DNA of 64,000 bases from Woeseia sp. (GTDB taxonomy: Bacteria > Pseudomonadota > Gammaproteobacteria > Steroidobacterales > Woeseiaceae). Both the position numbers and the translations under genes were made by a program. The DNA lies in assembly GCA_021773015.1 (NCBI GenBank), contig JAJFKW010000006.1:401268-465267 (forward strand), in the 5' to 3' direction. Below are positions 8,217 to 16,635 of the stretch, piece by piece; position 1 is the first letter of the stretch; every line of letters starts with the position of its first letter. The notes beneath the pieces were generated by a model, which had not been told where the DNA came from, made no database searches, and saw nothing but the letters and a program-made list of their open reading frames with translations.

Positions 8217-10262
8217 TCAGCCTATCTCATCGAATGCCAATATCACTGTGGTGCCCTGACCGGGCGTGCTTACGACTCTGACCTCGCCATTCGACCCACG
8301 CACGGTTTCGCGCAACTGGTAGGCACCAATACCCATTCCTTGCGTACCTTTAGTGCTCTCGAACGGTTTGAACAATCGTTCCCTTACAAATTGCTCGTCC
8401 ATGCCACAGCCTGTATCCGTAATTCGTATCGCACAGCTGGATTCTTGCGAATGAAGATCGACAGTGACCGAGCCATCCGATGTTGTAGCATCCTGGGCGT
8501 TCCTTATGGCGTGGTAAACAGCCATTTGCAGCCGCTCCCGGTCTCCTAAAATCCAAATCGGACTATCGCCAACGATTGCCCTCGGAACTGGCTCACCGCT
8601 AGCGCACTGGGACACCGCCTGCATGATTAGTTTTCCGAGTTCAACCTTTTCCAAACGCGGGCCTTTCGGCGCTTGCTGTATATGTTCAATAACTCGCCGT
8701 ATTCTCGCTACGCTGTTTTCGATGGTATCCATCGCATCGTCAAAAAAAGCCGGGTTGCCCTTGTGCTTCTGAGCATTTGCTACCACCAGCGATTGTTGTG
8801 CCACCACATTTTTTAGATCGTGCATTAGATACGCGGTCAATTTGTTGAACGCCTCGAATTGTCGCGCCTCCGCGAGTTGCTCGGTTGATATATCTTGCGC
8901 CAAGTAACTGGCAATCTGTTGACCCGCCGTTCTTAGCAAGTCGCGATCCTCATAGTTCAGCGTCACCGGCATGCTGGTAGCGGACAGGACGACAAATCCA
9001 ACCAGTCTCCGGACATGTACCAGCGGAATTATGAAGGCGGGGTCTGCGACGCCCAGCTTTGCAGGGTCCAGCGCCAGATCCGCGTAGAGATCCGGATTAT
9101 CCTTATACTCCCGCATCTCGATGACCCAGCCTGAGTCCGCTAGAAAATCAACCAGCGAGCTACCGGGAAGCAACACTTCTCCCGTATGCGGTGCGTTCCA
9201 ACCGTCCGTACAACAATAGCCGTTTGACTGATTGTCAACTACCCACATGACCCCAGAAGGACACCCTAGTATTTGCCCAATTGCTTTAATTCCGCGTATT
9301 GCTAACGGCAGCTCTTCATCGTCAGAGGTGAGCGTATCGGTCAATCGTAACCATTCTTCGCGATAGTCATACTTATTGCGGAAAAAATGTTTATTGAGAA
9401 AAACCTTCGAGCGAGCTCGCAGCGTGGTCGAAAACAGCAATATCGAAAGGACGATGCCGGCACCCACGAAAAAAACGATTTGTGCCAAGCCACCCCAGGT
9501 TCCCCCATACAATACCAACGCGTAACCGCCGATGCTCATCAACAGCAGATACAACCCAACCGCAACAAGTGAAGTGGAATAGAAAACGACGTGGCGAGAG
9601 ACGAAAATATTTATGTCCCAGTCCGGATTGCGACGCACGGCTATCGCGATCAGCGGCACGAACAACATATTCACGGCGCCGCGAGCCATCCACGTATTGG
9701 TATCGATCGCACCCAGCAGTACGGCCTGCGAAAACAGAAAGAGGTCATAGGCGAATATCCCACCAATACCAACCGCCAGAGGCTTCAAACCCCAACGCAG
9801 TTCTTCGGCAGAATTCCGGTACAGTTGCTCAATCAGAATTAGTCCAATCAACGCAATAAATAAGCCGCCCGGGAAAAAAACTTTTCCAAGATCGATTGGT
9901 GGGCCAAATGTCGGTTGTCCGAACCACATCACCAATCCAGCAGTCAAAGTTCCAATCCAAGCAAGATGCGTTAACACCAGATATTTTCGACCAATGCCAA
10001 TTTGTGATGCCAGGAAAACCAAGAATGTCAGCCAAGCACCACTGCGGATCATCTCAACGATGAATACCAGGATTGGGGGAAATGAATGCCTGGCGGCATC
10101 AACCGCAAGCGCCGCAGCCCACACTGCGCTCAGCAGACAAGCTGCCGTCAAAATGCCACCCAGTCTCTTGCCACGCCAACTCGTCAACAACAGTAGGCTA
10201 AGTGCAAAGTAGGATATGGCCGCTAGCGTAAAACTAATCGCGCCTATATAGACCATGGACAT
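8217..10262 (-). CDS. prsK: XrtA/PEP-CTERM system sensor histidine kinase PrsK
   Basis: Membrane sensor kinase of 681 residues. The N-terminal third (about 1-300) is a bundle of hydrophobic helices, followed by a GAF-like domain (about 330-460), a dimerisation/phosphoacceptor segment with LMHDLKN (His about 481) and a HATPase domain. The ATPase shows an N box (AIRNAQDA), G1 (ITDTGCGMD) and G2 (GMGIGAYQL). This architecture is that of PrsK, which with PrsR and RpoN activates PEP-CTERM genes. No response regulator follows; the next gene on the strand is prsT after about 230-250 bp. It diverges from the VanZ-like gene across an 88 bp gap. Confidence 0.92.
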   Translation of the reverse strand: MSMVYIGAISFTLAAISYFALSLLLLTSWRGKRLGGILTAACLLSAVWAAALAVDAARHSFPPILVFIVEMIRSGAWLTFLVFLASQIGIGRKYLVLTHLAWIGTLTAGLVMWFGQPTFGPPIDLGKVFFPGGLFIALIGLILIEQLYRNSAEELRWGLKPLAVGIGGIFAYDLFLFSQAVLLGAIDTNTWMARGAVNMLFVPLIAIAVRRNPDWDINIFVSRHVVFYSTSLVAVGLYLLLMSIGGYALVLYGGTWGGLAQIVFFVGAGIVLSILLFSTTLRARSKVFLNKHFFRNKYDYREEWLRLTDTLTSDDEELPLAIRGIKAIGQILGCPSGVMWVVDNQSNGYCCTDGWNAPHTGEVLLPGSSLVDFLADSGWVIEMREYKDNPDLYADLALDPAKLGVADPAFIIPLVHVRRLVGFVVLSATSMPVTLNYEDRDLLRTAGQQIASYLAQDISTEQLAEARQFEAFNKLTAYLMHDLKNVVAQQSLVVANAQKHKGNPAFFDDAMDTIENSVARIRRVIEHIQQAPKGPRLEKVELGKLIMQAVSQCASGEPVPRAIVGDSPIWILGDRERLQMAVYHAIRNAQDATTSDGSVTVDLHSQESSCAIRITDTGCGMDEQFVRERLFKPFESTKGTQGMGIGAYQLRETVRGSNGEVRVVSTPGQGTTVILAFDEIG

Positions 10263-10350
10263 TCCAATAATTAACGTGTATTCAGTGGATTGTATCGGTT
10301 CATGCTAAAGGATTCATTGTACCGGCTATGCCCATCATTGAAATTGATTA

Positions 10351-11307
10351 GTGCAAACGAATAATCACCTTAAAAGCCGCGCGACTGTATATACCTTGAT
10401 CGGTATTAGTATTGGCCTTCTTTTGCTGATGCATTTTTTCCCCACACCACGAGGCGGCCTCTGGACCAGGACGTTTTACGATTCAACACACGCACCAGTG
10501 TTCGGGATCGTCGCATTTTGCATTTTTACCGCCGCCCAAGCACGGCGTGGCTGGTCAAACGTTAAGAGACTAGTCGTCACTGTAGTGATCGTTGTCCTGC
10601 TTAGTGTGCTGAGCGAGGCCGCGCAAATAATTGGCCCGAGAAACGCGTCAATTATTGACCTAATTGCGGATTGGCTCGGTGCTGCTTCAGCCCTATTTGC
10701 CGCACTAGCCTTGGGAATAGGAAATGCTCTTGGTCGACCCATTAGAATGCTAGTCGCCATTGTTGCGTTGACACTTGGTTTATTTTCAGTGTCATCCCTA
10801 ATCAAAGTTTCGGCAGCATTCGTTGAACGCAACAGCATCTTCCCTACGCTTATTTCATTCGAAGCTAAATTCGGCAGGTCCTTTCGGCGAACGAATAATG
10901 CCAAACTGTTGGTGCTAGAAAAATCAGACAACTCACGTTCAGCAGCTCAACTCACGCTGAGAAAAGGTGCGTGGCCGGGTGTCATCTTTCACGACCTGGT
11001 TCCGAATTGGAGCGACTTTTCTCACATAGTGATCGTTTGGCGGTCGGCGGACGGTAGTCCCTTAAATGCGTACCTCCAAATTCATGATCATGCGCATAAT
11101 CGTGGCAAGCGCTTATATAGTGATCGGTTCAACAGGGAGCATGTACTGATGCCGGATTTCAGTGAGTTGCGGATTTCATTAGCCGACGTTCAAAGCGCGC
11201 CACGCAATCGGCTGATGGATCTCACTAACATGGAGGGTGTTGTAATTTCGTTTTCATCAAACGACTTTGGACGCAAGGTCGAAATTGAGGAAATCCGTCT
11301 AGAGTGA
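10351..11307 (+). CDS. VanZ-like membrane protein with C-terminal beta-sandwich-like domain
   Basis: A 318-residue protein starting at GTG (10351). Residues 1-160 contain several membrane helices with VanZ-family features, including FYDSTHAPVFGI, a SEAAQ motif and DLIADWLGA. Residues about 165-318 form a soluble, probably periplasmic domain of alternating strands (HIVIVWRSADGSPLN, EEIRL). It resembles carbohydrate-binding or discoidin-type folds in pattern only; no specific family could be named. VanZ-like proteins occur often in exosortase loci, but their function there is unknown. It diverges from prsK and converges on the initiating transferase gene. Confidence 0.72.
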   Translation: MQTNNHLKSRATVYTLIGISIGLLLLMHFFPTPRGGLWTRTFYDSTHAPVFGIVAFCIFTAAQARRGWSNVKRLVVTVVIVVLLSVLSEAAQIIGPRNASIIDLIADWLGAASALFAALALGIGNALGRPIRMLVAIVALTLGLFSVSSLIKVSAAFVERNSIFPTLISFEAKFGRSFRRTNNAKLLVLEKSDNSRSAAQLTLRKGAWPGVIFHDLVPNWSDFSHIVIVWRSADGSPLNAYLQIHDHAHNRGKRLYSDRFNREHVLMPDFSELRISLADVQSAPRNRLMDLTNMEGVVISFSSNDFGRKVEIEEIRLE

Positions 11308-11355
11308 ATTATCGCCAGCCACGCTGGTTGGATTGTTCAAAACTGTCCAGTCTCT

Positions 11356-12753
11356 CTATCGAGCACCTTTACCCCAAAGCACAACTTCGACTGTCTGCAG
11401 AATGATCATTATGTCCAACACGATGTTTTGATTCTTGACGTAATATAAGTCGTATTGCAGTTTTTCGGCCGCATCGTCCTCTGACGCGCCATAAGAATAT
11501 CGCAGCTGTGCCCAACCCGTGATGCCGGGCTTGACCGTATGTCTTTCTGCATAGTACGGCACGCTCTCACGTAGCCCCTCCACAAATTCGGGACGCTCTG
11601 GACGAGGGCCAACCAAACTCATTTGACCGCGAAGCACGTTTAATACCTGCGGAATTTCGTCCAGTCGACTTTTTCTCAAGCACGCACCTACGCGAGTAAC
11701 CCGGCTATCATTTTTTTGCGCCCAAACAGCCTGACCGTCCGCTTCCGCGTCAACGCGCATGCTGCGAAATTTCACAACATTGAATGGTTTGTTGTTGCGG
11801 CCAACGCGTAGCTGCCGATATAAAATTGGCGCAGAAAACCCATCTTCGATTTTGATGGCAATGATGATCAAGAGCATGATCGGCAAGGCGAGCGACAATA
11901 ACAATCCACTGACAAAGATATCGATCAGGCGTTTGTAGGACTTGCTGTATCGAGAGCTGCGAAATCCAGTGCCGAAAATAAGCCAGCCGGGATTCACGAT
12001 GTCGATTCTGATCTTGCCGGTTTCACGCTCTAAAAATTCAAGAATATCAATCACCTGGATTCCGCGTAATTTGGCGTCCAAGAGATCTCGAATCGGTAAA
12101 TTGCCTCTTCTGTTGTCCATTGCAACCACAATTTCGTCAGCTTCCGCCTCGGTGGCTACGTCCGCTATCGACCGTCCGTCCAGTTCGATCAATCCGCTTT
12201 TATCTAAAACCTTATCACCCGCCGCCGCGACCCTGCCAACGACTTTGAATCCCCGCCGATCGGCGCGTCGCCGCAGGTCAGATACACTTGCGGCACGCTC
12301 GCCCGCGCCGAAGACGACCGTCCGATGCCGAAACGCATTTTCGTCCACCGTACGCACAAAATACAGCCTCGCCAAAAGCAAGAATACCAACGAATAACCT
12401 AGCGAAATGCTCGCTACTTCCCTGGTCAACGCTAGAGATGGGAACGCATAAAAAATTATCGCGAGCGCGGCAGATCCCGCAAACAGTCCGACCATCAGCC
12501 GAACAACCGCCTCACGATAGTAAAAGCGTTGATGAAAATGATAGAGGCCCATCGATACCAGGCTAAGCATGATAGTTACCGCAACAAGTGAGGCACTCGG
12601 CAAAAGCGGCCCAAGTATCTTCTGACAATCTTCAATGCTTCCAAATACGACGATGCCCGCGACGTAAACTGACGACAGCAAGATGATGGTTTCCACCCCG
12701 GCCATCAGCAGCAATGGCGTTCGTATTCGACTATTTATTGACCAAGCGGGCAT
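11356..12753 (-). CDS. XrtA-system initiating sugar transferase (EpsB/TIGR03013-like polyprenyl-phosphate glycosyl-1-phosphate transferase)
   Basis: Starts the polymer by moving a hexose-1-phosphate from a nucleotide sugar to undecaprenyl phosphate. The 465 residues comprise four or five N-terminal membrane helices (about 10-125), a Rossmann-like CoA-binding region (about 140-250, VVFGAGERA) and a C-terminal bacterial sugar transferase domain. That domain carries KRLIDIFVS, FRSMRVDAE, SRLDEIPQ, MSLVGPRPERPEFV and KPGITGWAQL. The fused form and setting beside PEP-CTERM genes fit TIGR03013. It is the first of two initiating transferases here; the other, at 40361-40954, lacks the N-terminal half. 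Which sugar it transfers cannot be read from sequence. Confidence 0.9.
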   Translation of the reverse strand: MPAWSINSRIRTPLLLMAGVETIILLSSVYVAGIVVFGSIEDCQKILGPLLPSASLVAVTIMLSLVSMGLYHFHQRFYYREAVVRLMVGLFAGSAALAIIFYAFPSLALTREVASISLGYSLVFLLLARLYFVRTVDENAFRHRTVVFGAGERAASVSDLRRRADRRGFKVVGRVAAAGDKVLDKSGLIELDGRSIADVATEAEADEIVVAMDNRRGNLPIRDLLDAKLRGIQVIDILEFLERETGKIRIDIVNPGWLIFGTGFRSSRYSKSYKRLIDIFVSGLLLSLALPIMLLIIIAIKIEDGFSAPILYRQLRVGRNNKPFNVVKFRSMRVDAEADGQAVWAQKNDSRVTRVGACLRKSRLDEIPQVLNVLRGQMSLVGPRPERPEFVEGLRESVPYYAERHTVKPGITGWAQLRYSYGASEDDAAEKLQYDLYYVKNQNIVLDIMIILQTVEVVLWGKGAR

Positions 12754-13056
12754 ATTTATGGTTTTTCGGCAACCGATATCGGCAAACTATGGTACGACTT
12801 TTAGTCTGCCATTTCGCGAATAAAATTGAGATAAATTAGGTGCTTGTCTGACACAAGGCGACTTTGGATGGAGTATAAATTAATTTCGGAATTCTAATTG
12901 TGACGCCCCTCTCGGCTGTACAGCTCGATTTGGGCACATAATTGCGCCTGCATTATGTAAGTTTGATATTGTCACGGGCCCAAGCCGCACCCTGCGGCGT
13001 CCTTAGGCGCTTATGCTTGGCGGCATAAGGCACCGAACTGATACAAAGGAATTCGC
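12754..13056. other. Divergent intergenic region between initiating transferase and wecB
   Basis: 303 bp without a gene. It serves as the promoter region for both neighbours. Visible elements are a sigma-54-like motif on the plus strand (12931-12946) and a hairpin just before wecB: a 7-bp stem, CTTATGC at 13010-13016 and GCATAAG at 13023-13029. AAGGA at 13046-13050 is the wecB ribosome binding site. No clear -35/-10 pair with normal spacing was found. Confidence 0.5.
12931..12946 (+). promoter_or_regulatory. Candidate sigma-54 -24/-12 element upstream of wecB
   Basis: TGGGCACATAATTGCG has GG and GC separated by exactly 10 nt and a good TTGC -12 box, but the -24 box reads TGGGCAC rather than TGGCACG. 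It lies 111 bp upstream of the wecB TTG start. It may be chance; the cleaner site at 14338-14353 makes a shared RpoN regulon plausible. Confidence 0.35.
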
Positions 13057-14151
13057 TTGATAACCGTACATCTGATCGCCGCTGCCCGGCCAAACTTTAT
13101 GAAGATTGCGCCGCTTTATCACGCCCTAAAGCGCACAGATTGGTGCAACCCGAAAATCGTGCATACGGGACAACATTACGACGTGAACATGTCGGACGTA
13201 TTTTTCCGTGATTTGCGACTCCCCACCGCTGATTTTCACTTGGGCATCGGCAGCGGAACGCATGCCGAGCAAACAGGCAACGTAATGATCGCGTATGAAA
13301 ACATCTGTACCGAACATCGGCCAGACTGGATTGTTGTCGTTGGAGATGTCAACTCAACCGCAGCCTGCGCAATGGTCGGAACGAAATTGTGGATCCCCGT
13401 GGTTCACCTGGAAGCTGGTTTGCGCAGCGGTGACCGCCGAATGCCAGAGGAAATAAACCGATTAGTAACAGACGCGATAGCAGACGTTCTTTGGACACCA
13501 TCGATAGACGCCGACGCTAATCTGATCGCCGAGGGCAAGACTACCGATCAAATTGATCTGATCGGCAATATCATGATCGATTCCTTCGAAATGCTTCGAG
13601 GTAAGATTGAACAATCTACTGCTTATGAAGAGATAGGGCTGGTCGGCTCCGAATACGCATTGGTAACATTGCACCGTCCTTCTAACGTCGATAGCGCGGA
13701 CACCTTAGCGCCTATCGTGCAGCAACTCGTTGACGTATCAGAGAACATCCCAATTGTATTTGTTGCCCATCCAAGAACAATTGATGGACTAAAGCGATTC
13801 GGTCTTACGGGTGAATTGCAGGCCGCGGAAGCCGTCATTCTGTTGGAGCCTTTACCCTATGTCGATTTCATGAGCGTTGTGACGCATGCAAAACTTGTCA
13901 TCACTGATTCCGGAGGGCTACAAGAAGAAACGTCGTATCTTGGAATTCCCTGCTTGACCCTTCGCGAGAACACAGAACGGCCGATCACTATAACCGACGG
14001 AACCAACAGGCTAATTACAACGGCAAACTTAGGCGACATGGCAATGGAAGCGGCAGCCGGAAACTGGCCGACAGGCCGATCTCTAGAGTATTGGGATGGA
14101 AAGACGGCAGATCGAGCTGCCGAATGCCTACGCCGTCGGGCTGGCCGATAG
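13057..14151 (+). CDS. wecB: UDP-N-acetylglucosamine 2-epimerase (non-hydrolysing)
   Basis: Interconverts UDP-GlcNAc and UDP-ManNAc in the cytoplasm. The 364 residues match the usual size and show ARPNFMKIAPL near the N-terminus, VGDVNST, HLEAGLRSGDRRMPEE and TDSGGLQEE, all hallmarks of the WecB/MnaA fold and active site. The start is TTG at 13057, preceded by AAGGA (13046-13050); no ATG fits. The only 6-dehydrogenase that might use its product is the TviB-like enzyme at 49892-51172, so UDP-ManNAc or ManNAcA may enter the polymer (inference). Confidence 0.93.
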   Translation: MITVHLIAAARPNFMKIAPLYHALKRTDWCNPKIVHTGQHYDVNMSDVFFRDLRLPTADFHLGIGSGTHAEQTGNVMIAYENICTEHRPDWIVVVGDVNSTAACAMVGTKLWIPVVHLEAGLRSGDRRMPEEINRLVTDAIADVLWTPSIDADANLIAEGKTTDQIDLIGNIMIDSFEMLRGKIEQSTAYEEIGLVGSEYALVTLHRPSNVDSADTLAPIVQQLVDVSENIPIVFVAHPRTIDGLKRFGLTGELQAAEAVILLEPLPYVDFMSVVTHAKLVITDSGGLQEETSYLGIPCLTLRENTERPITITDGTNRLITTANLGDMAMEAAAGNWPTGRSLEYWDGKTADRAAECLRRRAGR

Positions 14152-14240
14152 GCCCTACCGCACTGTAGGAAGCCGAAGTTGCGACTGGGTATGAGTGGCT
14201 AAGGATTCTCGCTTGCCGACGGCGCTATCGCGTAGACCCT

Positions 14241-14261
14241 GACAAACGATCGTTCTATGTC
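14241..14261. promoter_or_regulatory. Dyad-symmetric site upstream of the sigma-54 promoter (possible activator site)
   Basis: The perfect 10-bp palindrome AACGATCGTT (14245-14254) sits inside a looser GACA/TGTC inverted repeat. It is about 85 bp upstream of the -24 element, the usual distance for an enhancer-binding protein site. Binding of PrsR or another activator is inferred only. Confidence 0.35.
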
Positions 14262-14337
14262 GAGAAACCATACAATATCGAATTGAAATGGGCCTGGACT
14301 AAAATACTATCTTATATATTTCAATAAGTTATAAACC

Positions 14338-14353
14338 TGGCATGCCGATTGCA
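14338..14353 (+). promoter_or_regulatory. Sigma-54 (RpoN) -24/-12 promoter of the PEP-CTERM gene
   Basis: TGGCATGCCGATTGCA matches TGGCAcg-N4-TTGCA with the exact 10-nt spacing between GG and GC. It ends about 60 bp before the ATG of the PEP-CTERM gene, on the same strand, with AT-rich DNA just upstream. PEP-CTERM genes in other bacteria are known to depend on RpoN with PrsK/PrsR, and prsK is in this window. Confidence 0.85.
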
Positions 14354-14413
14354 TAGTTAGAACCATTAGTTCGTTTAACAGCAATAGTTTGGGCACCTAG
14401 GGAAGATTACAAA

Positions 14414-15037
14414 ATGCGATTTATCACAAAACTGGCAGCGATTGCCGCATTTAGCACGCCGATGTTGGCATCGGCGGATCCAATTTCGGTAACTTATGAA
14501 ATCGGGCCTTACAGTTCGGGCGGTTATTCCGCTAGCTGGATTCATACCGCAAGCAATTGTCGTGGTACTGGTCCAGATTCCGGATATTATTTGTACATGT
14601 GTGGCAGGTCAGCACCTGTTACCGGATATATTTCCGGCGATCTGGATGATGACGGAAAACTAACGATTTCTGGTGGTTCGTTGAATATTTTCGGTGACAG
14701 CTACGGCGTAAATCCGGGCGGCATGGTTGGCGTGTTTGATGGTTCGGAAATATGGTCCTTTGAAATTGAGGGATTTGGCCAATTCTATTTTGAAAATTTG
14801 AACCAAGGTGACGGCAGGCCAAACAGCTTTGACGGTTCAGAACTCATTCTTTGGGGCCAAAATTTAGCAGCGTACGTGTGCGGTCGGTATGACTACGAGT
14901 GTATGGAAAAGTACGGCAGACGTTGGGGCATCGACCTATACGGCCGTGCAAAAGTCCCCGAGCCGGCTACCCTCGCCCTGCTAGGCATTGGGCTAATTGG
15001 CATTGGCTTCGCCCGCAGGCGGCGTGTCAGCCAGTAA
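14414..15037 (+). CDS. PEP-CTERM sorting-domain protein (exosortase A substrate)
   Basis: Secreted protein of 207 residues. It has an N-terminal signal peptide (about 1-21, ending LASA). A Gly/Tyr/Ser-rich body of unknown fold contains four cysteines, in NCRGTG, YMCGRS, YVCGR and YECME. A complete PEP-CTERM tail starts at residue 181: VPEPATLALLG, a hydrophobic helix, then ARRRR. The tail marks it for exosortase A, whose gene begins at the left edge. It stands alone, with its own sigma-54 promoter and a terminator 45 bp after the stop. Its function is unknown; similar proteins elsewhere are surface or extracellular-matrix components. Confidence 0.93.
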   Translation: MRFITKLAAIAAFSTPMLASADPISVTYEIGPYSSGGYSASWIHTASNCRGTGPDSGYYLYMCGRSAPVTGYISGDLDDDGKLTISGGSLNIFGDSYGVNPGGMVGVFDGSEIWSFEIEGFGQFYFENLNQGDGRPNSFDGSELILWGQNLAAYVCGRYDYECMEKYGRRWGIDLYGRAKVPEPATLALLGIGLIGIGFARRRRVSQ

Positions 15038-15082
15038 GCGCCTGATCGACCGCAAATAACAGCGGACAAAAGTATACAAAAA

Positions 15083-15110
15083 AGCCGAAGGATTTTCCTT
15101 CGGCTTTTTT
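15083..15110. terminator. Rho-independent terminator after the PEP-CTERM gene (probably bidirectional)
   Basis: A perfect 10-bp stem AGCCGAAGGA/TCCTTCGGCT with a 3-nt loop is followed by a T run (15106-15110) on the plus strand and preceded by an A run (15077-15082). It can therefore stop the PEP-CTERM transcript and also the convergent manB transcript. Confidence 0.93.
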
Positions 15111-15218
15111 CTTGGCCGCTGAGCACGAGACTTCGCTCCTAACCCGCGGCACCGCCCGGCCATTGGAGCCAATATCCTTCTGTTCATAGCATTTGCGATA
15201 GAGACGGTCAGAAGCCCG

Positions 15219-16580
15219 CTAAGAGGACGTTATCTGCGGCTCCATCAATGCCAGCACTTCTTTGGTTTTCGCCTCCATTAGCGACTGATCTCCGCGTGAT
15301 TCAACGTTGAGTCGAACCACTGGTTCGGTATTAGACGTCCGAATATTGAAACGCCAATCGGAAAACTCAAATGAATAGCCGTCCGTGGTATCGACGCTGA
15401 TCGCGTCTTTGCCATAGCGCTCGTTAAGTAGCTCCAAAGTTGCTTTGGGATCTGAAATTTCCCGGTTTATTTCACCGCTTGCCGGGTATTTTTGGATGCG
15501 CTCACCGACGAGTTCGGAAAGTGGTTTGCCAGTAGTACACAGCAATTCGGCAATCAGCAACCATGGAATCATGCCGCTATCAGCATACGAAAAATCTCGG
15601 AAATAGTGGTGAGCACTCATTTCACCACCGTAAATGCCGTCTACTTTGCGCATCGTTTCCTTAATGAACGAATGACCCGATTTGCTTTGAACTGCTTCGC
15701 CGCCAGCCTTGCCAACGATGTCCAAGGTATTCCAAGTCAGCCTCGGATCGTGAACGATCTTCGCACCGGCATTACCGCGTAGCAGACTCTCAGCCAGCAG
15801 ACCGACAATGTAGTACCCCTCAATAAAGCCGCCGTTTTCGTCAAACAGAAAGCATCGGTCAAAATCTCCATCCCACGCAATGCCCAGGTCGGCATTGTGC
15901 TGCCGAACGGCATCGATCGTAGCCGCTCGATTTTCCGGCAGAAGCGGGTTTGGAATACCGTTTGGAAACGTCCCATCAGGCTCATGATGCAGCTTGATCA
16001 ATTCGAACGGTAGATGTGGTTCCAGTCCGTCAATCGCAATTCCAGCCACGCCGTTACCTGCATTGACCACCAATTTGAGTGGTCTTAACTTGTTTATGTC
16101 GACGTAGCTCACCATGTGGGCAACGTATTCATTGAAAACGTCAGTGTCCTTGCGTGCGCCGGCGACTTCGCCCATCGTCCGCACGTCGCCCTCCGCCAAC
16201 GCTCGAATGTCGGACAAGCCGCTATCACCGCTAATCGGCTTTGCATCTTCTCTAACGAGTTTCAAGCCATTGTAGTCAGCCGGATTGTGGCTGGCTGTAA
16301 TCATGATTCCGCCGTCGGCGTTTAGATGCGTGGTCGCGAAATAAACCATTTCTGTACCGCAGAGTCCGACGTCCAGGACTTCGACCCCGGCATCGTTGAG
16401 TCCCTGTACGACCGCGTCTGTCAGCTCAGCACTCGATAGCCGCATGTCGCGGCCGACGACAATGCGTTTGGCGCCGAGATAGGCCGCTGTAGCGTTGCCA
16501 ATTCGGTACGCGATTTCCGAATTGAGCTGATTAGGGAGCTGCCCCCGGATGTCGTAGGCTTTGAAGCAAGTAATTTTCAT
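15219..16580 (-). CDS. manB: Phosphomannomutase/phosphoglucomutase
   Basis: Converts mannose-6-P to mannose-1-P (and probably glucose-6-P to glucose-1-P), feeding GDP-mannose and UDP-glucose synthesis. At 453 residues it has the four-domain alpha-D-phosphohexomutase layout: phosphoserine loop [11 protein letters not shown] (about residues 97-107), metal loop DGDFDRCF (about 238-245), sugar-binding [10 protein letters not shown] and phosphate-binding [11 protein letters not shown] near the C-terminus. This resembles the dual-specificity AlgC/CpsG type. It lies downstream of manC with a 55 bp gap in a minus-strand set that also includes ugd. Confidence 0.93.
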   Translation of the reverse strand: MKITCFKAYDIRGQLPNQLNSEIAYRIGNATAAYLGAKRIVVGRDMRLSSAELTDAVVQGLNDAGVEVLDVGLCGTEMVYFATTHLNADGGIMITASHNPADYNGLKLVREDAKPISGDSGLSDIRALAEGDVRTMGEVAGARKDTDVFNEYVAHMVSYVDINKLRPLKLVVNAGNGVAGIAIDGLEPHLPFELIKLHHEPDGTFPNGIPNPLLPENRAATIDAVRQHNADLGIAWDGDFDRCFLFDENGGFIEGYYIVGLLAESLLRGNAGAKIVHDPRLTWNTLDIVGKAGGEAVQSKSGHSFIKETMRKVDGIYGGEMSAHHYFRDFSYADSGMIPWLLIAELLCTTGKPLSELVGERIQKYPASGEINREISDPKATLELLNERYGKDAISVDTTDGYSFEFSDWRFNIRTSNTEPVVRLNVESRGDQSLMEAKTKEVLALMEPQITSS

Positions 16581-16635
16581 GGGCGAATTTCGGCAATTTA
16601 CGAACTAGCCCAAAGCATACTTCAAGAACAGACAA

